From Komagataella phaffii GS115 (lineage: Eukaryota > Ascomycota > Pichiomycetes > Pichiales > Pichiaceae), in the NCBI RefSeq assembly GCF_000027005.1, contig NC_012965.1, positions 1 through 64,000 of the forward strand: DNA of 64,000 bases. The letters run 5' to 3'. The first letter of the stretch is position 1, and the number at the start of each line of letters is the position of its first letter. The translations under genes and the position numbers were made by a program. The notes beneath the pieces were generated by a model that had not been told where the DNA came from, searched no databases, and worked only from the letters and a program-made list of their open reading frames with translations. This document shows, piece by piece, positions 33,327 to 43,576 of the stretch.

Positions 33327-36300
33327 TTAAATGAAGAGCACATTCAGCATTGGAAGCAATGCAGTTCCCAAGAAAGCTGACAATCTCAGGGTATTAGCTC
33401 CTCCGGTTTGCAAAGAAATAGATGAAGGAGCTTGGAGGGCGCTAGCAGATGTAGCCGAAGTACTCTGAGCGTCAAACTCGGATACATGAACGCTGCTTTC
33501 AGTTACGTCCTCACTGTGGCGTGACGATTGAGAAGTTTGAACTGTTACAGTTGGTGCTCGGGAAGACTGGGTGGACTTCAATCTGGTTTCGAGAGTACTA
33601 GCTTCGACTGACAGTTGAGGAGTATCCAATGGAACCACAGTTGTTGAGTCAGAAACAGTGGTAGTTTGCAAAACCTTGCCCGACACAATAGTAGCCTGAC
33701 TGCAAGAGTAAGCATCACATTGTTCTCTTGTAATTGTAACAGCTGAAGGATGGGCATCTGGTGCAAATTGGCTGGGCACTGCTGAATGTGCTGTCTGCAC
33801 TACTTCACTGCGATCTATGGTAGTTGTTGTCAAAGAGACAGTTTGAGTTGGCAACGGACTGTTAGGTGTGATGACCGTGGTTTTGACACAATCCTTTGTA
33901 TCACAAATAGACGTGGTAACAGCAACAGTTGAGATGCTAGTGTCCGTCGAAGTTGTTTCAATCGCTGTAGGATTGATGACAGAGTGAGGTGCATCAGTAC
34001 TTGAAGTTATGATCCCAATGGTGCTGCTATGAGAATAAATGGTAGAGTTGGTGAATCTTGACCACGATGTCTCATGAGCACTGCTTGTAGCTGATTCAAT
34101 CCCCTCGTGCGCAAAGTTGTAAACGTACCCTTGATATTGATCCAGGACCCTTCCATCTGGTAGTGTGATTTGGAAATCCAACTGAGCACGCTCCGACACT
34201 GCTGCAAGGACGATTCGCAAGGGGTAGTAAAGGCCTGCAGAAAGATATTGTGTCGTGCTAACGGTCTGGCCGGCATCCTTACCATGGTCGAAAAACAAGA
34301 CGTATTCAGAACTTGTTTCCGGTTTCAAAAACTGAACTTCACGCTTCGCTAAAGATGAATCCGTAGCAGGACTGCCCAAAAACAAAATCGCATTGTAATC
34401 GATGTTGCTGAACGACAGTTCATAGTTTCCATTTGCCGGAGCTTGGAAGAATCCAACATACTCTATGGTTGCATTCACGTACGATCCTGTGTTTCCCAAA
34501 GCATTGCTCTCAATGTAATAAGGCCACCCTGAACTTGTGTCGAAGTTAATATTACCAACACTAGTGGCTGTTGTCACTTGTCCCAGACCTTCATAGCCTG
34601 AGGTCAGGAAACCAAGGTTGTTCGCAAGTTCATAATTGTCTGCAGGGTAATGGTAAACTGCAACATTAAACGCGTCATATGGGATAGTGTCAATATCGAC
34701 ACCAGATGTTGGAAGCGGCGTTGGAATAACATCACTGCTTATACTGGTCCCTGAAGGAATCACTTCAATCACTGTCCCTGCTGCATCGGTTGTCCATGTG
34801 GTATAGGTGCCAGTCCATACCGAAGTTGTGTCGGCTGACGGAGTTGGAATCTGTTCAATAACGGATCCGTCTGCGTCAGTGGTCCAGGTGGTATAAGTAC
34901 CAGTCCAGATTGAGGTAGTATCTGCCGATGGAGCCAAAGTGGTGTCAGCTGACGGAGTTGGGATCTGCTCGATAACAGATCCGTCTGCATCAGTGGTCCA
35001 GGTGGTATAAGTGCCAGTCCATACCGAAGTTGTATCAGCTGATGGGGTTGGAATTTGCTCGATAACAGATCCGTCTGCATCAGTGGTCCAGGTGGTATAA
35101 GTGCCAGTCCATACTGAAGTTGTATCAGCTGACGGGGTTGGAATCTGTTCAATCACGGATCCGTCTGCGTCAGTGGTCCAGGTGGTATAAGTGCCAGTCC
35201 ATACCGAAGTGGTGTCAGCTGACGGAGTTGGGATCTGCTCGATAACAGATCCGTCTGCGTCAGTGGTCCAGGTGGTATAGGTACCAGTCCATATCCGAAG
35301 TTGTATCAGCTGACGGAGTTGGAATCTGCTCGATAACAGATCCGTCTGCATCAGTGGTCCAGGTGGTATAAGTGCCAGTCCATACCGNAGNTNGNNATAG
35401 TNGCNGTNCGTGACGGGGTTGGAATCTGTTCGATAACAGATCCGTCTGCATCAGTGGTCCAGGTGGTATAAGTGCCAGTCCATACNGAAGTTCTGATCAG
35501 GNTCAGCTGACGGGGTTGGAATCTGCTCGATAACNGATCCGTCTGCATCAGTGGTCCAGGTGGTATAAGTGCCAGTCCATACCGAAGTTGTATCAGCTGA
35601 CGGGGTTGGAATCTGTTCAATCACGGATCCGTCTGCGTCAGTTGTCCAGGTGGTATAGGTACCAGTCCATACCGAAGTTGTATCAGCTGATGGAGTTGGA
35701 ATCTGTTCAATCACGGATCCGTCTGCGTCAGTTGTCCATGTGGTATAAGTGCCAGTCCAAATCGAAGTGGTGTCAGCTGATGGGGTTGGAATCTGTTCAA
35801 TGACTGATCCATCTGCATCAGTGGTCCTGGTGGTATAGGTGCCAGTCCAGACTGATGTGGTATCGGCTGGTGGGGTGGGTATTTGTTCAATCACAGATCC
35901 ATCTGCATCGGTTGTCCAAGTAGTGTAGGTGCCAGTCCAAGTTGTTGTTGTGTCAGCTGATGGTGTGGGCATTTGTTCTATCACCGACCCAGATTCATCT
36001 GTAGTCCATGTGGTATAAGTGCCTGTCCATACAGCCGTTGTCTCAGGGAAGGCAGGTATGGCCAGCTCGACATATAAATTAGTCTGCTCGCATTGAGCGG
36101 TGATACTTGTTCTATCATTAAGAGTATACTGCGCAAGTAAGCCCACTAACGAACGATAACAGGCGTATACGGTCGAGGGGCTGGTCGGTATTAATTGATT
36201 ACCATCAAGCGTCCAGGTTGTCGCACCACTGCTGGAGGATACAGCATGAACCTCGCAAGTAGTAAGACTACACACGAATGACAGGTACCCCAAAGATGTT

Positions 36301-36590
36301 CCCGAATACATGTCGTAGACTGATACCCTTCCATCGGCATCAGGCAGACTAACAACAATGTGTACTCTGTTGGTGAGCAACTCGATAATACCACTGAATG
36401 TGACGTCCAAGTCGATATTGCTTCCTCCTAAGAGACTTCTATCTGCCATAATTGTATATTTCTGATATGAACTTCCCAGTATTCCCAGAGCAATCGGAAC
36501 TCGTGCATCGAAGTTCAAGGAATAGTATCCCTCTCCCAGTACAAGGGGAACATAAAGGAAACCCCAAGCTAAGATTGTAAAGAGGTTCAT
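33327..36590 (-). CDS. Chimeric repeat/GLEYA adhesin C (sequence uncertain inside repeats)
   Basis: This reads best as one gene of about 1,080 codons. It starts at the ATG at 36590 with a signal peptide (1-19) and an A-type N-domain (20-182, including the SPSTVYACYR motif). About fourteen 30-aa repeats follow, with core WTGTYTTWTTDADGS. Next is an internal GLEYA/PA14-like domain (about 34110-34700; SNIDYNAILFLG and VLDQYQGYVYNF). A stalk and GPI-type C-terminus paralogous to adhesin A end the protein. The frame is broken in the repeats at about 35290 (one extra base) and again amid undetermined bases at 35388-35535. Because these lie in a poorly read repeat stretch, assembly error is the likely cause, though real inactivation cannot be excluded. 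In the GLEYA part the second aspartate of the calcium-binding pair is replaced by Tyr (codons 34395-34400), so lectin activity may be lost or changed. A TATAAGTA element lies at 36641-36648. Confidence 0.8.
34750..36044 (-). repeat. About fourteen 90-bp repeats coding WTGT units
   Basis: The array encodes 30-aa units ending in EQIPTPSA in adhesin C. The unit at the N-terminal side is the most diverged (TTDESGS). One unit is followed by an extra eight residues (DTTLAPSA, near 34930-34960). The high DNA identity of the inner units explains the unresolved bases at 35388-35535. Same family and period as in adhesin A, but with a different consensus. Confidence 0.92.
35388..35535. other. Unresolved bases within the repeat array
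   Basis: Undetermined bases occur at 35388, 35391, 35393, 35395, 35396, 35402, 35405, 35408, 35486, 35502 and 35535. They are accompanied by extra bases compared with the neighbouring 90-bp units. This looks like a collapsed or mis-merged repeat, so the copy number and frame here are unreliable. Confidence 0.9.
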
Positions 36591-36640
36591 GTTTTTGTTT
36601 TTGATTTTCTTTTGAACAGGGAGATATAGAATCTAGACTC

Positions 36641-36648
36641 TACTTATA
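36641..36648 (-). promoter_or_regulatory. TATA-like element of adhesin C
   Basis: TATAAGTA on the minus strand, 51-58 bp upstream of the ATG at 36590. The spacing is similar to the elements upstream of adhesins A and B. Confidence 0.45.
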
Positions 36649-39600
36649 CTTTCCTCTGGGTTCAGCTAGGTGCACACTAGTCAGCCATCCTGTTATGCAG
36701 TTTGAATTGCAGGTGTGTTTATTGCTAATGACTGAAATGGTTGCCAGATAAAATAGAAACGCAAACACTAAGCTGCGCATGGCCTCACCGTTGCAGCTAA
36801 TTATACAAGATCACTCTATTGACAAATTTATGTGGGTATTATTTGTCTCAGCACGACCACTCTGCACACCTGAAATTTGCGACTAGGGGAAGCTGCACAA
36901 CGCCAAGAGAAGTCTGCGAATGATGCAGATCATCGCGAAACACTACAAGCGATGAAAGTCCAGATTTGGCTGAATAACCATATCGGGAATCCTTTATGCA
37001 CTTTCCAAGAACTATATTGGTGTACTTACTTTTCACTAAAATTGTTGATTATTTATCAACTCTGTTTTATTCTGCATCTCGCTAAAAATCGTTTCAAAAC
37101 GTTTCATGTTCTTGAATAAAGTTGACGTAAAGTCAGTGTTGAAGCCTGTTCAGGTCCGCTATCAATTTGTTTTGAGGTTGTGAACCAACAATACCGAAAG
37201 CAAAACTTGAAAGTTCATTCTCGACTGAAAGAGGAAGGTAATCACTACTCTTGTATGCCTTATGCGGCCATCTGAATCTGTTTCCATAAGTCGCAACCCC
37301 TGCGCTTTCTGCATGACAGCATTTTAGTGGGGGGAATTTGGGCTACGACACGACTGGTGTATCGTTCCGTCTTTCTGTAGGTTACTGGGTTAGCAAGAAT
37401 GTCACTCTTGGACTAGTTTCAAATCTGTGGAGGCACCACACCCTAAAAAGGAACCCATCGAACTGAAAACCAGTAAAGCCTAGGATATCGTCATCATTGG
37501 TTATGGGCTGAATTTGAATTTGGTACTAAACGTGCAAACTCAATTTGACATATGCAGGGCCTATTTGAGCTAAAGAGTAGATAGCAAAAGCCAAGCAATA
37601 CGAGAGATATAAATGGCCTACCACAAACTTATGTGCGTGCGATAAAAATTGCAGGCCATACACCTCTTGAATAGGACCACAAGCTTTGTTTTGAAGTACC
37701 TCACAGGCGGGGATAAGATCCGGATGATTATAGTTTGGATTGCCCACTCCACAAGGTTCTCACATATAAATGACTGAAACTTGACATAATTATAAAACCC
37801 CAAAGTACTGGACAAAAACCTGGTATTATTATCTGGTTCAGCATGCAGGCATACTTTAATATAGCCGTTTATAAAGTATCTATCGAAGTTATTAATCAGT
37901 GAACACTAAATAGCACCGTGGAAGATAGTGGGAGACCAATCGTACGCACGCAGCAAGAAAATGACTGCCAATTTAGTCTTTTTGTTGTATAAGTAGTGTG
38001 AAAAAAAAAGAACAAAGGATTAACTAATCAGGAAACTGGATGAACACAACAGTATAAAAATTAGTGCCAAAAAGAGATACTAATTATTAGTAAGTGCCAA
38101 GTAAACGCAGGAGGGGATAAAAAGGAAGCAAGTTTCGCTTAATGCAGTACATATAGATGCAGATATTATGCATCCACGATTAGGTTTTATCGCTATGGGG
38201 CTCTTTCTTTTTTCCGGCTTTAACCGGAATGAAATCTTCCGAATTCTGAGTTCTCCCAAATTCCTATGAAGTAAATACGAAACGGAACTAGTTGAGTCAG
38301 TCGATTCATAGGATATGCTAGCAACAGATATAACTATATGATTTTGTTCCATTTTTGGTAGTATCGTTTTTCACCTCATAAAGTTCTCAACTATCTTGTT
38401 AATTTTCAATAGAACTTTGGGAACGGACGTCAAGTCGGACCTCATGGTGGGATTGCATTTTTTACTAAGAATATAGAGAAAGAGATCACAAACAGGAGTT
38501 TTGGCTGTTAACCTTTCAATCTAGAGAAGGAGGTAGCTTGAGTCAATAGGACTTTCCATTGTGAAGTTGCCTGGTTTCCATCAGGTTAATAATGACGCTT
38601 ATAAAACTTACTACAAAGTCGCAAGTGGCCAGTTAGGACATATATGTGACTGTGGCATAGGGGTCATTTTGACAAAGTGAATTTACAAGCCATATGAAAG
38701 AAACGGAGGGATACCGATGCAGATGAACAAATGCGTGTAGTGTCCAGCACAGAAATGTATGTAAGCTTATCGTGGGGTCTGTCATTCGCACAAAACATAT
38801 CCGCTTTCTATCCCCGGGTTCTTAAACCCACCGAGAGACTCAGCTAGACAGAAAATCACTAAGTGGTTCATATCAATGGCTTTGTTAAAATTGTAAAGTC
38901 GGACAGATAAACATGGAAACAGCGATTCCATGATTTCTGCAGTTCGTATAAAAGTGACGACTTTCAACTAGATTTGAGCTGCAGACCGCGTCCGATCTCT
39001 CTACTTACTGGTTATTTTCTTCCCCATTTTTTTTTTTTCTAACCAGTATCTCAGACACTCATTTTTGTAGAGCACTGATTCTAGAAAGCGTGAATAGTTA
39101 CGTTTTAGCAAGCTTGTTTTCGATAGATAGCTGCGAAACAATTGTAGAAAGATTAAATTGTGCACCAAAAGACGTGGCTGATAGTCAGCTGCATGCCAAG
39201 CTAGCATCAACCAAAATTAGTCATTCAAAATTTTCATCGTCTACGGAATGATTTTGCCCTACGCTTTCGTAGCTATTAGGCATAATTGTCTAAAATGCGC
39301 TCATCTTTTCGTGTCTCATCTCTGAAAGTTTGATTTTTAATACAGCTACTCTCATCGTATGGCTACAAGCCCGCTTAACTTGGGTGGCTTTCTACTTATG
39401 TTCAGTTTACTGAAGATTTCTTCAGCGTTTAGTGGTTAATAAATTGTGTTTGCATTTTCTCTGAAACACGTTTACAGTATTATAGCTGTTTCACTACCTT
39501 GAATGACATACTTTCTCCAGTATTCTACTTGGCGACCAATGTAGTTTTCTGGCAGCTTAACTCTTGTACAGCACACAAAATGAACGGGAAAAGCTTCTTC

Positions 39601-39925
39601 CATCTTACAGAAGTCTGATCTGAGCTGGCTCACATCCATCAAAATTATTGGGACTAAATCCAAAGGTCATATAAACAGATACTTTAAAAACATCTTTATT
39701 TAAACTGTTGGTAATATATTGTGTTCAGATATTTTGATTGGCTCTGAGATCGCTACTATTTTCAAGTATCATAAATATTTATATGATTCATTGAACTGTC
39801 GAGTCTCATGATGTCCCTTTTATCGTGTTCGTAGACTGATACCAACTGTAAGGATGGCAAAAAGTATTTACCGTAGGCTTATATATACATACACTCCCTG
39901 TATCAAATCATAAGACAGCATCGGA
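36649..39925. other. Gene-poor region, no supported genes
   Basis: About 3.3 kb. The only ATG-started frame of note is 38080-38352 (minus, 90 codons), with no domain, signal peptide or recognisable relative. Others are 60-80 codons. This stretch separates the adhesin zone from the denser metabolic half of the window. Confidence 0.4.
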
Positions 39926-40681
39926 TCAAAACTCAAATTGACCATCGGGAATATTGATAGAGCGAGTAAACCGTACAGACTCTTCGTGAGAACGTTTGCC
40001 CCCTCTTTCCCCCAATTCTTTCAGGATCAGTTCAAGATTACGAGACGCACGTTTCCGATCTGCGAGCTCTAGTAATTTCTTCATACCTTCGGCTTTGGCT
40101 TCTGTGCAAAATACAGGAGTACCGGCCTGCTGTCGCCACGACTCAGCAAGACTTCCAGAATCAACGGCATCAAATCCTGTTTGCTCCACAAGCTCCATCG
40201 CAACCGACTTTGCATTTTCATCATCTCCCGCCACTGGTATCGCAATTCGGTCAAGTGCTCCTGCTTGCCTACCATAGTCGGATAAAGTTGTCGCTCCAAC
40301 AGCATTCCAGGCTTTAACGATCGAATGTCCCAACATCTCTGAAAGCCACACACTTTCCGCTTTACCATTATCAATTTCTGCTATCTGACCATCACGTTGT
40401 GGTATATAGTTGGATGTGTCGATGACCACGACATCAGATGGAACAGAGCGGATAAGATGGGCCAAATCAGGATTCTTAGCAAAAGGAATCGATATGATGA
40501 TCACTTCGACGTCTTGAACAGCCTCCTCCTTGGTTACGGCGTCTGCTCCAATCTCATGAGCAAGTTCGGAAATAGATTGAGGACCTCGTGAATTTGCCAC
40601 CTTTACTCTGTGGCGCCTGGAGGCAAATTTACGGGCAAGAGTTGCCCCAATATCCCCTGTGCCAATGATTCCAATCTTCAT
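39926..40681 (-). CDS. F420/NADP-oxidoreductase-like (COG2085) protein
   Basis: This 251-aa protein has an N-terminal Rossmann fold with GTGDIG at 7-12 (MKIGIIGTGDIGATLARKFA) and a VKVANSRGP segment after the second strand that suits NADP. The typical VVVIDTSNY segment and the C-terminal GLAESW-like stretch (DSGSLAESWRQQAGTP) also fit. The architecture is that of the NADPH-dependent F420 reductase-like family (PF03807, COG2085), common in bacteria and archaea. Yeasts do not make F420, so the real job is probably another NADP-linked reduction and is unknown. The ATG at 40681 directly precedes the Rossmann strand, as in the family. Composition is GC-richer than the flanks. A bacterial origin is possible but unproven. 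It stands alone with no partner gene. Confidence 0.85.
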   Translation of the reverse strand: MKIGIIGTGDIGATLARKFASRRHRVKVANSRGPQSISELAHEIGADAVTKEEAVQDVEVIIISIPFAKNPDLAHLIRSVPSDVVVIDTSNYIPQRDGQIAEIDNGKAESVWLSEMLGHSIVKAWNAVGATTLSDYGRQAGALDRIAIPVAGDDENAKSVAMELVEQTGFDAVDSGSLAESWRQQAGTPVFCTEAKAEGMKKLLELADRKRASRNLELILKELGERGGKRSHEESVRFTRSINIPDGQFEF

Positions 40682-41111
40682 TTGGTGATTATTTACACCT
40701 ACTTGTGAACGGAGCGAGGAATCGGACCCTGAAATGTAGGTCAGGTGACTTGATTATAGCTGCGCACAATCTCCCGCATAACCGATGATATCAAAGGAGA
40801 GGTGCTCACTAATTCCTCACACGGCTGTACCTACAAAACTGTCAGATACGCCCTCTAACTCAAAAAAATGGAAACCGTTCTGAGATAACGTACCAACACA
40901 TGGAGGCATAACGTATGCGCAATTTCATGAGAACACAAGAATCTTACACAACGTCTACTGGTGGCATATCAAAAGTCACGAGTTTCCAAAAAGGTAAATA
41001 GAATCAGCACCCATCTTTTGGGGTTCTGTGTTTACTTCTGGCCCAACTACTGGAATTGAAATTCGTCAATGAAAAGCATAATTAGAAAGAACAACGCTGC
41101 ATACACTAAAT
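40682..41111. other. Intergenic, 430 bp
   Basis: Promoter side of the F420-like gene and 3' side of the permease gene. No further feature seen. Confidence 0.4.
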
Positions 41112-42821
41112 TTAGATTGGCTTCTCAGAAAACGTTTCTTTGTCCGCCTGCTTCTGGAGCTCTTGTGCAATAAACTCCTCATCTGATTGCTGGTATGAGT
41201 ACGGAATCTTGAAGAATTTGTTTCTCCAGTAGCCATCAGTATCGTGTACATCTCGTGAAATAAGGCGATACTTTCCAACCTTAGGAATGACTCGTCCCCA
41301 TATTATCCAGTACAGAACTCCCAGCGCAAAGATACCCCAGGCTGCTACACAGTGAATCCAGTAAGGCATGTGATTGTACACTGAACTCTGTCCTTTTGCC
41401 GGTGGAATGTACGGAGCAATGATCAGGTATAACGAAGAGAGCAGGAAAAACACAATAACTGGTACCGGTGTTTTAATATTCGGTATCCATTCTCTGCGGC
41501 CTTTGCGGGCCTCATAACGCAACCACAATAAAGCACCAGCAACAAAAAAATTGATTATGTTCATTGGGTATGAGATCAGGTTCAGCACAAAGTCGTAAGC
41601 ATCACCTGCAGGAGGCGCAACAATAGTGATGATAATAATGATACAGTGTTCCAGCAATCCCGTGAAGGGGGAGTTGAATGGTTTTTGGGAAGCCCAGAAG
41701 GCAGAGTATGGTAGAATACCCTCCCTTCCAAACTGCTGTACAATTCGACCTTGAGAGAACGTGGCAGCAATTACATTACCAAGTGCACTTAAAGCAATGA
41801 ATACGGAGCATGCCCTTTCTGCTCTCGTTCCAAATGCAATTCTGAAGAAGTCTGCCGCTAAGATTCTTCCGGAGTTCGTCATCACATCAAAGGGCACGAC
41901 CGCAAAGTAGGCAATGTTTACAAGAATGTAAATAATACCCAGTGATACAACTGCTATTGGAGCAGAGTATTTCAATGCCTTGATAGGGTTCTTGACTTCA
42001 GACAAGTTGTAGTTGACGTTTGAGTACCCCATGAACGACCAGATAACATTGTACAGCGATATCACTACACCATAAGCTGTCGGCGACGTTCCTTGGAAAG
42101 CATTGGAGAAGGCATGTGTAGGTGTGAACTCCTCGTTTTTTATTCCTCCGCCTAATGCAACCCACCCAGTTACTGCGATAAGAAGTACAATGACGATCTT
42201 GAAAGTACCTAAAACATTCAAAACGAATATACCAACCTTCACATTTAATGTGTTTACCAAGAATGCGAAACAAACGCTTGCAATTCCAAGGCCTCTAGCT
42301 GCCCACTCGGTTGGCTCCACTTGCGCAGCTCTCAAAATGTACTCACCAAACACAACACAGATACCTGCAGACCCACCGGTGAGTAAGATATACAGAGCAT
42401 ACATGCAAGTAACCAGGTACTTTGGACGTGAGTAGGCATACTCTAGGTAGTTTTTCTCTCCACCGTTTCTCTGCAGTAGACGGGATGGGTAAGATCCGAA
42501 CTCCGCGTATACAAATAGCCCACTGAGGGCGATAAGCATTCCAAGAACCCATAACATGAGCGCAGTTCCAACCGATCCAGACATAAGCAGAATTGTACTT
42601 GGAGTAGCAAAAATACCAGCACCTAAAATTCTGTTGGTGATTAAGAATGCGGCAGTCACCAATCCAATTCTTCTGTCTCCGGTATCAAGTTCGATAGTCT
42701 GTTCCCCGACAGTTTCTTTCTCTAAGCTGCTACTTTTCTCCACGTTTTCTTGAAACTCTTCTGTGGAGTGTTCTGACTTTGTACTAGTAAAAACATTCTT
42801 GGGCAGAGTTAGAAAAGCCAT
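41112..42821 (-). CDS. MUP3: Methionine-type amino acid permease (Mup family)
   Basis: This 569-aa plasma-membrane transporter has a hydrophilic N-terminus (1-52) and about twelve membrane segments. The first segment carries the APC-superfamily signature NRILGAGIFATPS near 62-74. The sequence is of the LAT-like Mup1/Mup3 group that imports methionine and related sulfur amino acids in yeast. Length matches Mup proteins (about 550-570 aa). The N-terminus is rich in Lys, Glu and Ser (STKSEHSTEEFQENVEKSS) and could be a ubiquitination and endocytosis region, as in Mup1. Start is the ATG at 42821. Substrate is inferred from family resemblance. The next gene upstream on the same strand is a flavin monooxygenase. 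The symbol marks the likely family member only. Confidence 0.88.
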   Translation of the reverse strand: MAFLTLPKNVFTSTKSEHSTEEFQENVEKSSSLEKETVGEQTIELDTGDRRIGLVTAAFLITNRILGAGIFATPSTILLMSGSVGTALMLWVLGMLIALSGLFVYAEFGSYPSRLLQRNGGEKNYLEYAYSRPKYLVTCMYALYILLTGGSAGICVVFGEYILRAAQVEPTEWAARGLGIASVCFAFLVNTLNVKVGIFVLNVLGTFKIVIVLLIAVTGWVALGGGIKNEEFTPTHAFSNAFQGTSPTAYGVVISLYNVIWSFMGYSNVNYNLSEVKNPIKALKYSAPIAVVSLGIIYILVNIAYFAVVPFDVMTNSGRILAADFFRIAFGTRAERACSVFIALSALGNVIAATFSQGRIVQQFGREGILPYSAFWASQKPFNSPFTGLLEHCIIIIITIVAPPAGDAYDFVLNLISYPMNIINFFVAGALLWLRYEARKGRREWIPNIKTPVPVIVFFLLSSLYLIIAPYIPPAKGQSSVYNHMPYWIHCVAAWGIFALGVLYWIIWGRVIPKVGKYRLISRDVHDTDGYWRNKFFKIPYSYQQSDEEFIAQELQKQADKETFSEKPI

Positions 42822-43576
42822 GATGCGTTTGGAGTTTAGATGAAAAGAAAGAGAGAATTCAGCTTTTTAAATATTTGGCTGCTCAATTCATACGCCATAT
42901 AGAAAGCCACTATCTTCACTTCAAAAAAAAAAAAAAAAAAAAAAAGGACGGGCTTATTTTTCTGTAGGTGCATGAACTTTTTTTTGAGCCAACTTCATTC
43001 GGGAAAGAAGCTGATGTACTTAGAGCAGGCTTTTGTTTATAAAACGATTCTACTGTCTATTTGAACTTCCTTTTTGAAGTAAACCACAGAGTGACGGCAC
43101 GATTAGATGAACAATAACGAAAAGATTGAAACTAAGAAAAACTGGGGAAACAGTCTGCAGCGAAGGAAACTTGAGGTGACAAATCCGGCTGTCGGTAATT
43201 TTGACATCGAACGATGCAAAGATCACTATTTATTGCGTTGCCGCAGTTAATAAAAGCCGCCATGCATGAAGCTTCGCGGGTATTAATTGAAAAAAAAGTT
43301 AAACCACAGTATTAGAACCTATTCTGGTAATGGTACTGTGCTGTGGCTCACAACTGGAGTGAGAGGTATTGTTCTACGACATTTAACAAGAACGCCCAAT
43401 AAAACAAATTATAGCTCTTAGCGCCCATGCTGTTACTGAAGGAACTATTCAGATAAGTTTTCTGTCTTCCAATACTTATGTACTTATGTGGGGTATACGA
43501 TAGGCATACAACCCACACCAGTACCTACAAGTCACCCACCGAACCAGAAATCAATAAGAAACGGTTCAAGCTCTGT
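42822..43576. other. Intergenic with poly-A tract
   Basis: About 755 bp upstream of the permease. A run of about 21 A lies near 42924-42944, possibly a nucleosome-excluding promoter tract. No gene is recognised. Confidence 0.45.

Noticed and set aside
38080..38352. 90-codon minus-strand frame with ATG
   Set aside because: No relative recognised and no promoter features; too weak to call.
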